Below are positions 1 through 7,900 of a stretch of DNA of 12,394 bases, one piece after another; the first letter of the stretch is position 1; each line of letters opens with the position of its first letter. The DNA is taken from positions 1-12,394 of the forward strand of contig CAJUQF010000052.1 of NCBI GenBank assembly GCA_910588315.1, written 5' to 3'. The DNA comes from an uncultured Christensenellaceae bacterium. Its GTDB lineage: Bacteria; Bacillota; Clostridia; Christensenellales; Pumilibacteraceae. The notes under the pieces were generated by a model. That model was not told the DNA's origin, ran no database searches, and saw only the letters and a list, made by a program, of their open reading frames with translations. The translations under genes and the position numbers were made by a program.

Positions 1-933
1 TATACCGTATGCCTCGAACGCGTTTATCGACGCTACCGCGATCGCATCGATAGGTTCCATGCCGCATTCTACGGCAAGCCTTATCGCATTCGTTACTGTG
101 CCGAGTTCGAAAAGATCCTCTACGTTTCTGTCGTCCGTACAGAACAGGCACCTGCGTATATTGCGCCCGTCCACGCCCTTTATGAGCGTGCGCAGGTTTT
201 TTGTCTGACTGCCTTCGCGGAGCATTACATACATGCCGCGCGCGATCTTTTCTCGTACTTCTTCGGGCGTTTCGCATTCGTGGTCGGTCATGATTCCGCC
301 GCAAAGATAAGCGTCGAGCGCATTACCGCCGACCGACGGAGCGTGTCCGTCGACTATCCCGCACACGTCCAGCTTTTTCATGACGTCGGGATCGCCGCCG
401 ATGACGCCCGGATAGTTCATCATCTCGCCCAGCCCGAACATATCGTACTTCTCGCTTATGCGCTTTACTTCCGCCGCGTCGAGAACGCAACCCGACCGAT
501 CCTCTGCCGTAGCAGGAACGCATGACGGCATCATGAAATGCACGTCGGCAGGTATTCCCTTTACGTCGTCGATCATAAACTTAATGCCGGACTCGCCGCA
601 AACATTAGCTATCTCGTGCGGATCGGCGTTGAACGCCGTGACGCCCGTCGGCACGACTATCTTCAAATACTCGCTCGGTCTTATCATTACCGATTCGAAA
701 TGCAGATGCGTATCGTAGAACGACGGCAAAACATATTTGCCCGAACCGTCTATCTCCGTTTTGCCGTCATACTTGCCGACGCCCACTATCCTGTCGCCGC
801 AAACGGCGACGTCGCCTTTTATGAATCTGCCGTTGAAAACGTCGGCGACCGTAGCGTTTTTAATGACGAGGTCCGCCTTTTCGCGCCCCATAGCTACGCC
901 TATCAGCTGTTGTCTGTCCGTTGTATTTTTCAT
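1..933 (-). CDS. ade: Adenine deaminase, N-terminal half (runs off left edge)
   Basis: Hydrolyses adenine to hypoxanthine and ammonia in purine salvage; a cytoplasmic metal-dependent amidohydrolase. The 311 visible codons stay open to the edge; family members are usually about 570-600 residues, so roughly the C-terminal half is missing. Family landmarks seen, in order: the metal-binding DTHLHFES (74-81), ADPHEIANV (103-111), GLGEMMNYPGV (167-177), DGHAP (195-199), GGIMTDHE (212-219) and CTDDR (265-269). Together these are diagnostic for adenine deaminase rather than other amidohydrolases. The ATG at 931-933 follows AGGAGA at 5 nt. The start lies 12 nt after the transporter stop, so the two are almost certainly co-transcribed. 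Oddity: after CTDD, where I recall many homologues having 'GH(I/L)', this protein has ELGTVTNAIRLA. The recalled comparison is from memory. Confidence 0.93.
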   Translation of the reverse strand, partial: MKNTTDRQQLIGVAMGREKADLVIKNATVADVFNGRFIKGDVAVCGDRIVGVGKYDGKTEIDGSGKYVLPSFYDTHLHFESVMIRPSEYLKIVVPTGVTAFNADPHEIANVCGESGIKFMIDDVKGIPADVHFMMPSCVPATAEDRSGCVLDAAEVKRISEKYDMFGLGEMMNYPGVIGGDPDVMKKLDVCGIVDGHAPSVGGNALDAYLCGGIMTDHECETPEEVREKIARGMYVMLREGSQTKNLRTLIKGVDGRNIRRCLFCTDDRNVEDLFELGTVTNAIRLAVECGMEPIDAIAVASINAFEAYGI

Positions 934-945
934 ATCCGTCTCCTG

Positions 946-3255
946 TTATATTTTTCGATCGTTGTCGTAAGGGATCTCGCTCGGGTTCGGCATTACGATA
1001 TCCGCAGCGCGAAGTTTGCGTCTTTTGAAACCGGTTTTTTCGAGCAAAGGCTCGAAAATATATAAGAGCGCCGGAAGGACCGTCAGCACGCACACTATCG
1101 AGATGAGAGTACCTGTACCGAGCGTCATACCCATCGATGAAATAAGCGGATCGCTCGTCATGAATCCGACCAGGAACGAAGCTACCGTCATTATCGTACC
1201 CGAAGTCATTATGGTAGGAAACGATGCCGAGATAGCGGTCTTGACCGCGTCCTTTCGCGGCATGCTTTTCTTATACAGATCGAATCTGTTGGTCATCAAA
1301 ATGGCATAGTCTATAGTCGCGCCCATTTGTATCGCGCTCGCGATAAGATATATAAAGAAAAACAGGTTTTTACCCATTATGACAGGCAATGCGAAATTCA
1401 TGAATATCGCGCCTTGAATGACGGCGACAAGCACTATAGGTATCCCCCAAGACTTGAACGTCACCGCAAGTATCAAAAATATGAACGCGATAGTAAGCAC
1501 CGTTATAAGTATATTGTCGCCCGCAAACGAATTGTTTAGGTCGTACGCGCTCATGGACTGACCGGCAAAGATAGCGTTGCCGTCGATCTTCTTTACCGTC
1601 GGGATCAGTCGCTCTATAAGTTCGAATGTTTCTTTTGCCTCCACGGATGCGTTAATATTGAACACAAGCCTATAATGCTTTTCGCCGACGAGCTGGCTTT
1701 TCCCGAACATGAGAATATCTTTATACTCTTTTATCATGTCGCCCGCCATGTTCATTATGAACTCACTGGAAAACACATAATCGAAAAGCTCGCCCGCTTC
1801 CACGTCGTATGTATCGATATCGTTCCACTTTTCGTTTTTGCTCGACGCATATAATTTGAAAAGCAATTCGGTCTTAGCGTGTTCTATCCCCGTTATATCC
1901 GATAGGTCTTTATAGGTTATCCTGTCGGTAAGATAATACGATTTACCGGGATCGGTGTGCGACGGCAAGCCTATCGACGCCCAACCGAGCGCCGAAGTTA
2001 TCAGCGGCTCGCCCGAAACGACGTCCACTATCTCGCGTTGGACTTCCCCGTCCGTAGACGACGGAACGAGTATAACAAACATATTGTTCGCGCCGAATAT
2101 ACGTTCCTGTTCTTGCAGCGCTTGCATGGTCGCGGTAGGGCGCGACGTATCTATGGAATTTTGGCTGTAACAATAATCTATGTTTTGGCTTAACCAAGCG
2201 CCGACCGCAAACAGCGCCGCGAACGCGGCGGCGATGACATAGCGGATTTTGACGACGCCCGCGCCGAGAAAGCGTACCTTCGGTACGAGACTGCGGTGTC
2301 TTGTTTTATCCATAGCTTTGGAAAACCATAAAAGCAGGCACGGCATAAGAAAGAACACCGTAAGAAGCGAAAACACTATGCTCTTGGCAAGCACCATGCC
2401 GAGATCGAAGCCGAGTCCCAACTGCATGAACATAAGCGCCACGAGTCCGCTCACGGTCGTCAGCGAGCTTGACGCTATTTCCGGTATAGCTTTAGCGAGC
2501 GCCGCAGTAAGCGCCGCCTTCGGATCGCCGGGACGGCGGTCTTTTTCTTCCGTGAACCTGTGACAAAGTATTATCGCATAATCTATCGCGAGCGCGAGCT
2601 GTAATATTATACACACTGTGTTGGACACGAACGAGATAGTGCCGAGCCAAAAATTAGTGCCCATATTGAGCAGCGCCGCAACGACGAATACTATCGGGAA
2701 CGCCAACACTTCGGCAAAACTTTTGGACGTGAACAGCAGTACCCCTATTATTACAGCCGCCGCTATGGCGATTATTATCACCATTTCGCTCGCGAGCGTT
2801 TCCGCGTAATCGTTGACGAGCGGCGCAGGCACCGTGTACTTATAATCGCCGTCGTCCAAAATCTTCAAAATTCCGTTATACGCCGCTACGGACTTATCGT
2901 CGGTACCGGCAAAAGACACGGAATACAGCGCATTCCCGTCTTTGTAGTTGGCTTCCGAATCTCCGTCGAACGCAAGATTGGTCACGCCGTCCACGCCGCC
3001 CAGCTTTTCAGCAAGTTCTTTCGCCTCTGTCTCGGTTATATTTTTGACGAGCACGGTCGCCGATCCGAACGACGCGAACTCTTTATCCATGATCTCGAGC
3101 GCGCGCGACGTATCCGTTCCGCTCGGCAAATACTTGGCAATATCGTACTCCACTTTCACGCGCGGTACACCGAACGCCGCAAGCACTATAAGCACGACAA
3201 AAACGCCGAAAAGAACTATCCTATTCTTGACTATAAACGCGGCTAATTTTTGCAT
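946..3255 (-). CDS. MMPL/RND-family membrane transporter
   Basis: A 769-residue integral membrane protein with the duplicated RND/MMPL plan. There is one membrane helix near residues 12-30, an extracytoplasmic loop (about 31-150), a helix cluster (about 155-310), a second lone helix (about 338-355), a second large loop (about 356-580) and a final helix cluster (about 581-735). The helix carrying the proton-relay signature appears twice, as ALAIDYAIIL (221-230) and GATIDYAILM (645-654), which is typical of the family. Substrate cannot be read from sequence; relatives export lipids, siderophores or toxic compounds using the proton gradient. Adenine deaminase follows by 12 nt. Start: ATG at 3253-3255; the only SD-like GGAG is 12 nt upstream, unusually far, and it overlaps the region just downstream of a good promoter (see the promoter entry). 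The C-terminal cytoplasmic tail is short and basic (about 740-769). Confidence 0.92.
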   Translation of the reverse strand: MQKLAAFIVKNRIVLFGVFVVLIVLAAFGVPRVKVEYDIAKYLPSGTDTSRALEIMDKEFASFGSATVLVKNITETEAKELAEKLGGVDGVTNLAFDGDSEANYKDGNALYSVSFAGTDDKSVAAYNGILKILDDGDYKYTVPAPLVNDYAETLASEMVIIIAIAAAVIIGVLLFTSKSFAEVLAFPIVFVVAALLNMGTNFWLGTISFVSNTVCIILQLALAIDYAIILCHRFTEEKDRRPGDPKAALTAALAKAIPEIASSSLTTVSGLVALMFMQLGLGFDLGMVLAKSIVFSLLTVFFLMPCLLLWFSKAMDKTRHRSLVPKVRFLGAGVVKIRYVIAAAFAALFAVGAWLSQNIDYCYSQNSIDTSRPTATMQALQEQERIFGANNMFVILVPSSTDGEVQREIVDVVSGEPLITSALGWASIGLPSHTDPGKSYYLTDRITYKDLSDITGIEHAKTELLFKLYASSKNEKWNDIDTYDVEAGELFDYVFSSEFIMNMAGDMIKEYKDILMFGKSQLVGEKHYRLVFNINASVEAKETFELIERLIPTVKKIDGNAIFAGQSMSAYDLNNSFAGDNILITVLTIAFIFLILAVTFKSWGIPIVLVAVIQGAIFMNFALPVIMGKNLFFFIYLIASAIQMGATIDYAILMTNRFDLYKKSMPRKDAVKTAISASFPTIMTSGTIMTVASFLVGFMTSDPLISSMGMTLGTGTLISIVCVLTVLPALLYIFEPLLEKTGFKRRKLRAADIVMPNPSEIPYDNDRKI

Positions 3256-3261
3256 ATCTAA

Positions 3262-3290
3262 ATATTACTCCATTAACGAAAAAAATGCAA
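3262..3290 (-). promoter_or_regulatory. Putative sigma-A-type promoter of the transporter-ade operon
   Basis: On the minus strand a -35 TTGCAT (3285-3290) and a -10 TAATAT (3262-3267) are separated by 17 nt. Only 6 nt lie between the -10 box and the ATG of the transporter, so transcription would start at or within a base or two of the start codon, giving a leaderless or near-leaderless mRNA. The same TTGCA-type -35 occurs in front of the two other minus-strand units in this window. No better promoter is visible in the 78-bp divergent gap, but its A/T-rich stretch makes chance matches possible. Confidence 0.5.
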
Positions 3291-3333
3291 GCGATAGCAA
3301 AATATTTTTTTTCGTGCGGCAAATACTACTGTT

Positions 3334-4275
3334 ATGGACCTGAGAAAAGTTGCGATAATAGGCTGCGGCATGGTCGGCTCTTCCGCCGCATTCTCGCTCA
3401 TGGAAAGCGGCTTGTTTACCGATATCCTCTTAATAGACGTCAATCGCGACCGCGCGGTCGGCGAAGCGATGGACCTTAGTCATTGCCTGCCGTTTACGCG
3501 CGCAGTGGAGATACGTGCCGGATCGTATAAGGATCTCGGCGGATACGGGATCATCATAATAACCGCCGGCGTCGCGCAAAAACCCGGCGAGACACGGCTC
3601 GACTGCATAAAAAGCAATGCGGCTATCATGCGAACCATCGTACCGCAAATAACCGCGTACAACCGCGACGGATATATACTTACGGTATCGAATCCCGTAG
3701 ACGTGCTGACCTATGTTTGTTACAAGTTGTCAAAAAGACCTGCGAATATGGTTTTCGGCAGCGGCACGGTACTCGACTCGGCGAGACTGAAGTTTTCCGT
3801 AGGACGCAGGCTCAACGTCGATCCGCGCAGCGTCCACGCGTTTATCATCGGCGAACACGGCGACAGCGAACTTGCCGTATGGTCGAGCGCTAACATAAGC
3901 GGGATACCGCTCGACAAATTCTGCGAACACCGCGGATTCGAAGGACACGACGACAACAGACGATCGCTCGAAGACAGCGTCAAGAATTCCGCATACGAGA
4001 TAATTAAGCGCAAAGGCGCGACATACTACGGCATCGCCGCCGCACTCACGCGTATTTGCTCGAGCATCGTGCGCGACGAACATTCCATTATGCCGGTCAG
4101 CGCGTACGTGTCCGGGCATTACGGTCTCGACGGCATCTATATCTCGGTACCGACGCTCATAGGATCGGGCGGCGTGGAAGACCTAATAGACATTCCCCTT
4201 TCGGACGCCGAACAAAAAGCTTTGGAAAGATCGGCAAACACTCTTAAAAATGCCATAAACTCGATAGAAATATAG
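3334..4275 (+). CDS. ldh: L-lactate dehydrogenase (NAD-dependent)
   Basis: Interconverts pyruvate + NADH and L-lactate + NAD+; cytoplasmic, the closing step of lactate fermentation. At 313 residues it has the family length. Seen: Rossmann GCGMVGS (10-16) and the ribose-binding Asp35; Gln82 in AQKPGETR, the residue that separates lactate (Gln) from malate (Arg) dehydrogenases; active-loop Arg88; Asn120; the Asp148/His175 relay (VLDSAR, IIGEHGDSE); and substrate-binding Arg151. Known bacterial enzymes are activated by fructose-1,6-bisphosphate through an Arg and a His. The His (168) is kept, while the Arg position appears to be Lys153. The ATG at 3334 is fixed by the Rossmann fold starting at once, yet no Shine-Dalgarno sequence precedes it. 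It stands alone on the plus strand, divergent from the transporter and convergent with the flavodoxin gene. Confidence 0.96.
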   Translation: MDLRKVAIIGCGMVGSSAAFSLMESGLFTDILLIDVNRDRAVGEAMDLSHCLPFTRAVEIRAGSYKDLGGYGIIIITAGVAQKPGETRLDCIKSNAAIMRTIVPQITAYNRDGYILTVSNPVDVLTYVCYKLSKRPANMVFGSGTVLDSARLKFSVGRRLNVDPRSVHAFIIGEHGDSELAVWSSANISGIPLDKFCEHRGFEGHDDNRRSLEDSVKNSAYEIIKRKGATYYGIAAALTRICSSIVRDEHSIMPVSAYVSGHYGLDGIYISVPTLIGSGGVEDLIDIPLSDAEQKALERSANTLKNAINSIEI

Positions 4276-4353
4276 TATTTCGTTTAAACGATCGTAATCA
4301 CAACATATGAAGATGCTCGATAAGCGCCGTCGGACATTTTCGCACAAACAAAA

Positions 4354-4384
4354 GCCGCGAAACGGTATCGCTCCGTTCCGCGGT
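4354..4384 (-). terminator. Intrinsic terminator between convergent ldh and flavodoxin gene
   Basis: Arms at 4355-4365 and 4373-4383 form an 11-bp G+C-rich stem around a 7-nt loop. In minus-strand RNA the stem is fully paired with one G-U wobble and is followed by TTTTGTTTGT, a good U-tract. In plus-strand RNA one A-C mismatch is present and the tract is the weaker TTCTTGATT. It therefore best terminates the M60-flavodoxin transcript, and may act weakly in both directions. It begins 13 nt after the flavodoxin stop. Confidence 0.8.
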
Positions 4385-4397
4385 TCTTGATTAAATA

Positions 4398-4880
4398 CTA
4401 AATGCCCAATTCTTTTATCCAAGCCTTCATATCGTCTACGGTAAGATCGCCGTTGACGAGTTTACCGGGCAGCCATTTGGCGTCGGGCGACGTCTTGGCT
4501 TGAAGTACCGCCTCGGCTTTGCCTAGTTCGCTTCCGCCGCTAGTCGCAAACGGAATGATCGTCTTGCCGGAAAAGTCATAGCTTTTCAAAAATCCGTTGA
4601 TGATAGTGGGCGCAAGATACCACCATATCGGGAAACCTACGAATACGACGCTATAATCGTCCATGTTCTCCACACGCTCTGCGATCTCGGGCGATTCCAT
4701 CGTGCGCATTTCGACCGACGTACGGCTGTTTTTGTCGTGCCAATCGAGGTCGGCTTCCGTGTACGGCACGGTCGGTTTGATCGAAAAAATATCCGCACTC
4801 GCCGCACGCGCGAGCTGCTTTGCTACCATGGCGGTATCGCCGCCGCAAGAAAAATAAGCTACCAGAATTTTTTTATCCAT
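4398..4880 (-). CDS. Flavodoxin-like protein (Flavodoxin_4 type)
   Basis: A 160-residue protein with the flavodoxin fold: an FMN-binding small redox protein of the cytoplasm, related to the many clostridial 'flavodoxin' or NAD(P)H-dependent-oxidoreductase-like proteins. Visible are the first strand and phosphate loop KILVAYFSCGGDT (4-16), the flavin-contacting GFPIWWYLAP (82-91) and the FATSGGSELG loop (111-120). The partner protein is unknown. I chose the ATG at 4878-4880, not the longer frame opening at 4952, because the fold starts there, GGGAG lies 10 nt upstream, and the longer start would overlap the preceding gene. It follows the M60 peptidase by 23 nt and precedes a terminator, so it is the last gene of that unit. 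Oddity: the phosphate loop reads SCGGDT where a Ser/Thr-x-Thr/Ser-Gly-Asn-Thr type is usual. Confidence 0.88.
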   Translation of the reverse strand: MDKKILVAYFSCGGDTAMVAKQLARAASADIFSIKPTVPYTEADLDWHDKNSRTSVEMRTMESPEIAERVENMDDYSVVFVGFPIWWYLAPTIINGFLKSYDFSGKTIIPFATSGGSELGKAEAVLQAKTSPDAKWLPGKLVNGDLTVDDMKAWIKELGI

Positions 4881-4903
4881 AATAATATTGCTCCCGTTTC
4901 CAT

Positions 4904-7900
4904 TTATTTCCAAAGCACGATATTGTCTATGTTTGCCGTGCCGTTGTTGCATCCTATCTCGACCGTATGCTTGCCTGATTCCAGATCGTCCGACAAATAC
5001 ACCATTTGCGAACCGCCGGTCTCGCCCTTTTCGGTAACGGACGCGGCTTTCTTTCCGTCGATATATACGTCGAACCCGCCATACTTGCCGTCATTGTAAC
5101 CGAATATGGCAAACGCCGTACCCGTAAAAGTAAATTTGAGCGTGGCGTTATCGCGGCCTTCGTAAATATGTCCGAAAGTGTACAGTCCGGAAACAGTGTT
5201 CCACTTCCCGTCGTAACGGAATATCTCGTTGTCCGCCTCGAACACGGCGCCGTCCTTATACGACTTTACTTTGCAAAAATCGATCTTGCTTATCGCTATG
5301 TATTTATATGCGGCAACAGAATGAGTATCTGTTACTTCTAGCCGATAATACTTGAAAGTATACTCCTTATCCAAATCGACGCTTACTTTTAATGTACCCA
5401 GCGTGGACTGCGAGGTAGAATGTGCCAACACCCATGTTTTACCGTCCGCACTTACCCATAATTGAAAAGCTTTGGGCAAATATTTGGTTGCGTTGTTGTT
5501 TGTTGTGGGCGCATACATTATTATACGGTTAGCAGTTATCTCTTCAGAAAGCTCGACATCCACTTTAAACGGTTTATCCGCATTGATATTGTATTTACCG
5601 CTGTGTATATAAGTTTCGACATTGCCGTCAAACATATTCTCGATCTTATATTTATCGCTTGAATCCCACGGTGTATAATTTTCACATGACGTCGGAGTTT
5701 GAGTAACGGTGTAATCTAAAGTCTCGGTATACGTATATTTGTAATCGCGAAGGAAGAAATAATCGGTCTCGAAATCTTCGTGTATCTCTTCGTACGACGC
5801 TCGATACGCATTGGCATATGCGATAGTTATAGTCTCCTGCGGATTTTCTATGATGTTTCCGTCGCTGCCGATAAGGTTACCGTCTTCGTCAATAACGCCC
5901 TGCGGCGGTACAAACATACCCCAGCCCAAGCCTATATACGAATTGGTGCCGCCGTGATCGCGCGTACTCTTTAGTATAGCCTTGAAGTATACCCAATCGC
6001 CGGCATCGAGATGTTCGAAATCATGATACGTTTCGGGATCGCTATAAAAATTTGCATGGGATTCTTGCGTCTTTATCGTTGCCACACGCGTATAATCAGC
6101 ATCCTTATTTATCGCCGTATAGAGCGCGCAATCCCAGCGTCCGCGGAGCGCGATGCGATACTTACCCGCCTCGCCGACATGCAGTTTGCCTTTTATCTCG
6201 TAGAAAGTATTGTCGGGCAAAGGCTCTTTCGACCATATCTCGGTGTTGCCGTTTTGTACCGGATTAACGTTGTCTACGGTCTCCTTACTCGCCGCGCCAT
6301 CGAAATTCGATTCGTATGCCGCGACAGCGCTCTCGGGCGCGGTTTCTTCGGTATACGTATAAATCGTGCGCTCGAGCATGTTCTTATTCATTTCGTGAGA
6401 CTGTTTGAATTCCAAAACCAAGTCGACGTCTTCCACCGCAAACGCGCCGTCTTTCTTGGTAATTGCAAGCGTCACGACGATCTTGCCCGAATTTATATTT
6501 TCGTCGGGCGTGAACGTGAATATATTGTTGCCCTTGGACGTTATTTTTCCGTGTTCGGGCGAAACGATCTTTTTAATTCTGTACGAGAATCCCGACGGTA
6601 TGACGATACTTCCGCCGCCGTACATGCCGCCCTCGGACTTGTACGGGTTGAGGTCGATATCGAACGGCTCGCCGTGTTTAATAACATACGGTCTCATAGT
6701 CGTTATGTATTTTTTCTGTCCGTCGTAATTATACGATCTTCCCGTCTGATACACGCACGAAACGGGTACGAACATAGGATACTGCTTTTGCGACGTTTTA
6801 AGATCCGGATAATCGTAAGCCGCGTACGGTTTGATCAGTTGGGTATAATAATACATATTGTGGTGCGTTACTTCACCGAATTTTTGGAAGTATGCAAGTC
6901 CTTTGCCGCTCGACGAACGAATAAACGCTTCCTGTCCGAAATTATGGAGCAACGTTGCGTAAACGGCAAGACCGCTGGTCGAAGTTATCGCGCCCGTGTT
7001 GACACGGTTGAGCGCCCAGGTCGCGCTGGTATACGAGTTCCAGCCGCCGAGCCCCGCTCCGCCGAAATCGCCGATCTGCCGCGCCTCGGATATCTTTGTA
7101 AACAAACTGTACTCGACGAGATTCAACGCATTGTTGGTAACCTCGCCGTCCGCGCCGACACCGCAACCGTAACCTTGGAAGTTGTGATTGTATTCGTGCA
7201 TATTGCCCCATGCGCCGTTCTTGACGAACGCGGCGCAATTAAGCGAACTCGCCATCCAACCTGTGGGACAGTTGACCGACATCTGTCCGGGGAATGCAAC
7301 CGCCGCGCCCGCAGCCACAAACGGATCGTACAGGAAAACTATGCCCTGCTTGTTGCGCTGCGTAGATACGAGCGAGATCTTCTCCCACAATACCGCCGCA
7401 TCGTAGATATTTTCGTAAGACAGATTTTGCGCGCCCGCAGCGGCTTTCGGTCCGGAATGAAGCACGCCGTTTTCGCGGACTTCGAGATCGAAATACGGTG
7501 CGGAAGATTTTAAATTATCCTCATACTCTTCTTTCGTCGTATACCCGTGTATATAATGCGCGTATTTTACCGCACCGGATATCGTAACAGAGAACTCCGT
7601 CCTTTCATCGTAAATATATATAGGTCCGCCGAGATGCGAGCCGACATATCCGGTATATACTTGACGCTCGGAATCGTACGTACAGTTGGTTTTGTTGAGC
7701 ACGAGTTTGGAAAGTATTATCGGCATACGATTTATCGCTCGCGCGCTCCAAATATTGTTCGCCTTGCCGTTATACAGCGCCTGACCGATAAACACGGCTA
7801 TACCGTTTGTGGCATCCATATCGGCTTCGTCCATTTCGACCTTTATAACTTCGCCTGCAGGCGCATACAGTCCGGTAACGTTGTACGATGTTCCGTTGGC

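Noticed and set aside
280..1065. Plus-strand frames over the adenine deaminase gene
   Set aside because: Both ade and the transporter are well supported on the minus strand; these frames have no motif and overlap each other.
4881..4952. Upstream extension of the flavodoxin gene by 24 codons
   Set aside because: It would overlap the end of the M60 gene, has no fold elements, and the GGGAG-spaced ATG at 4880 starts exactly at the first beta strand.
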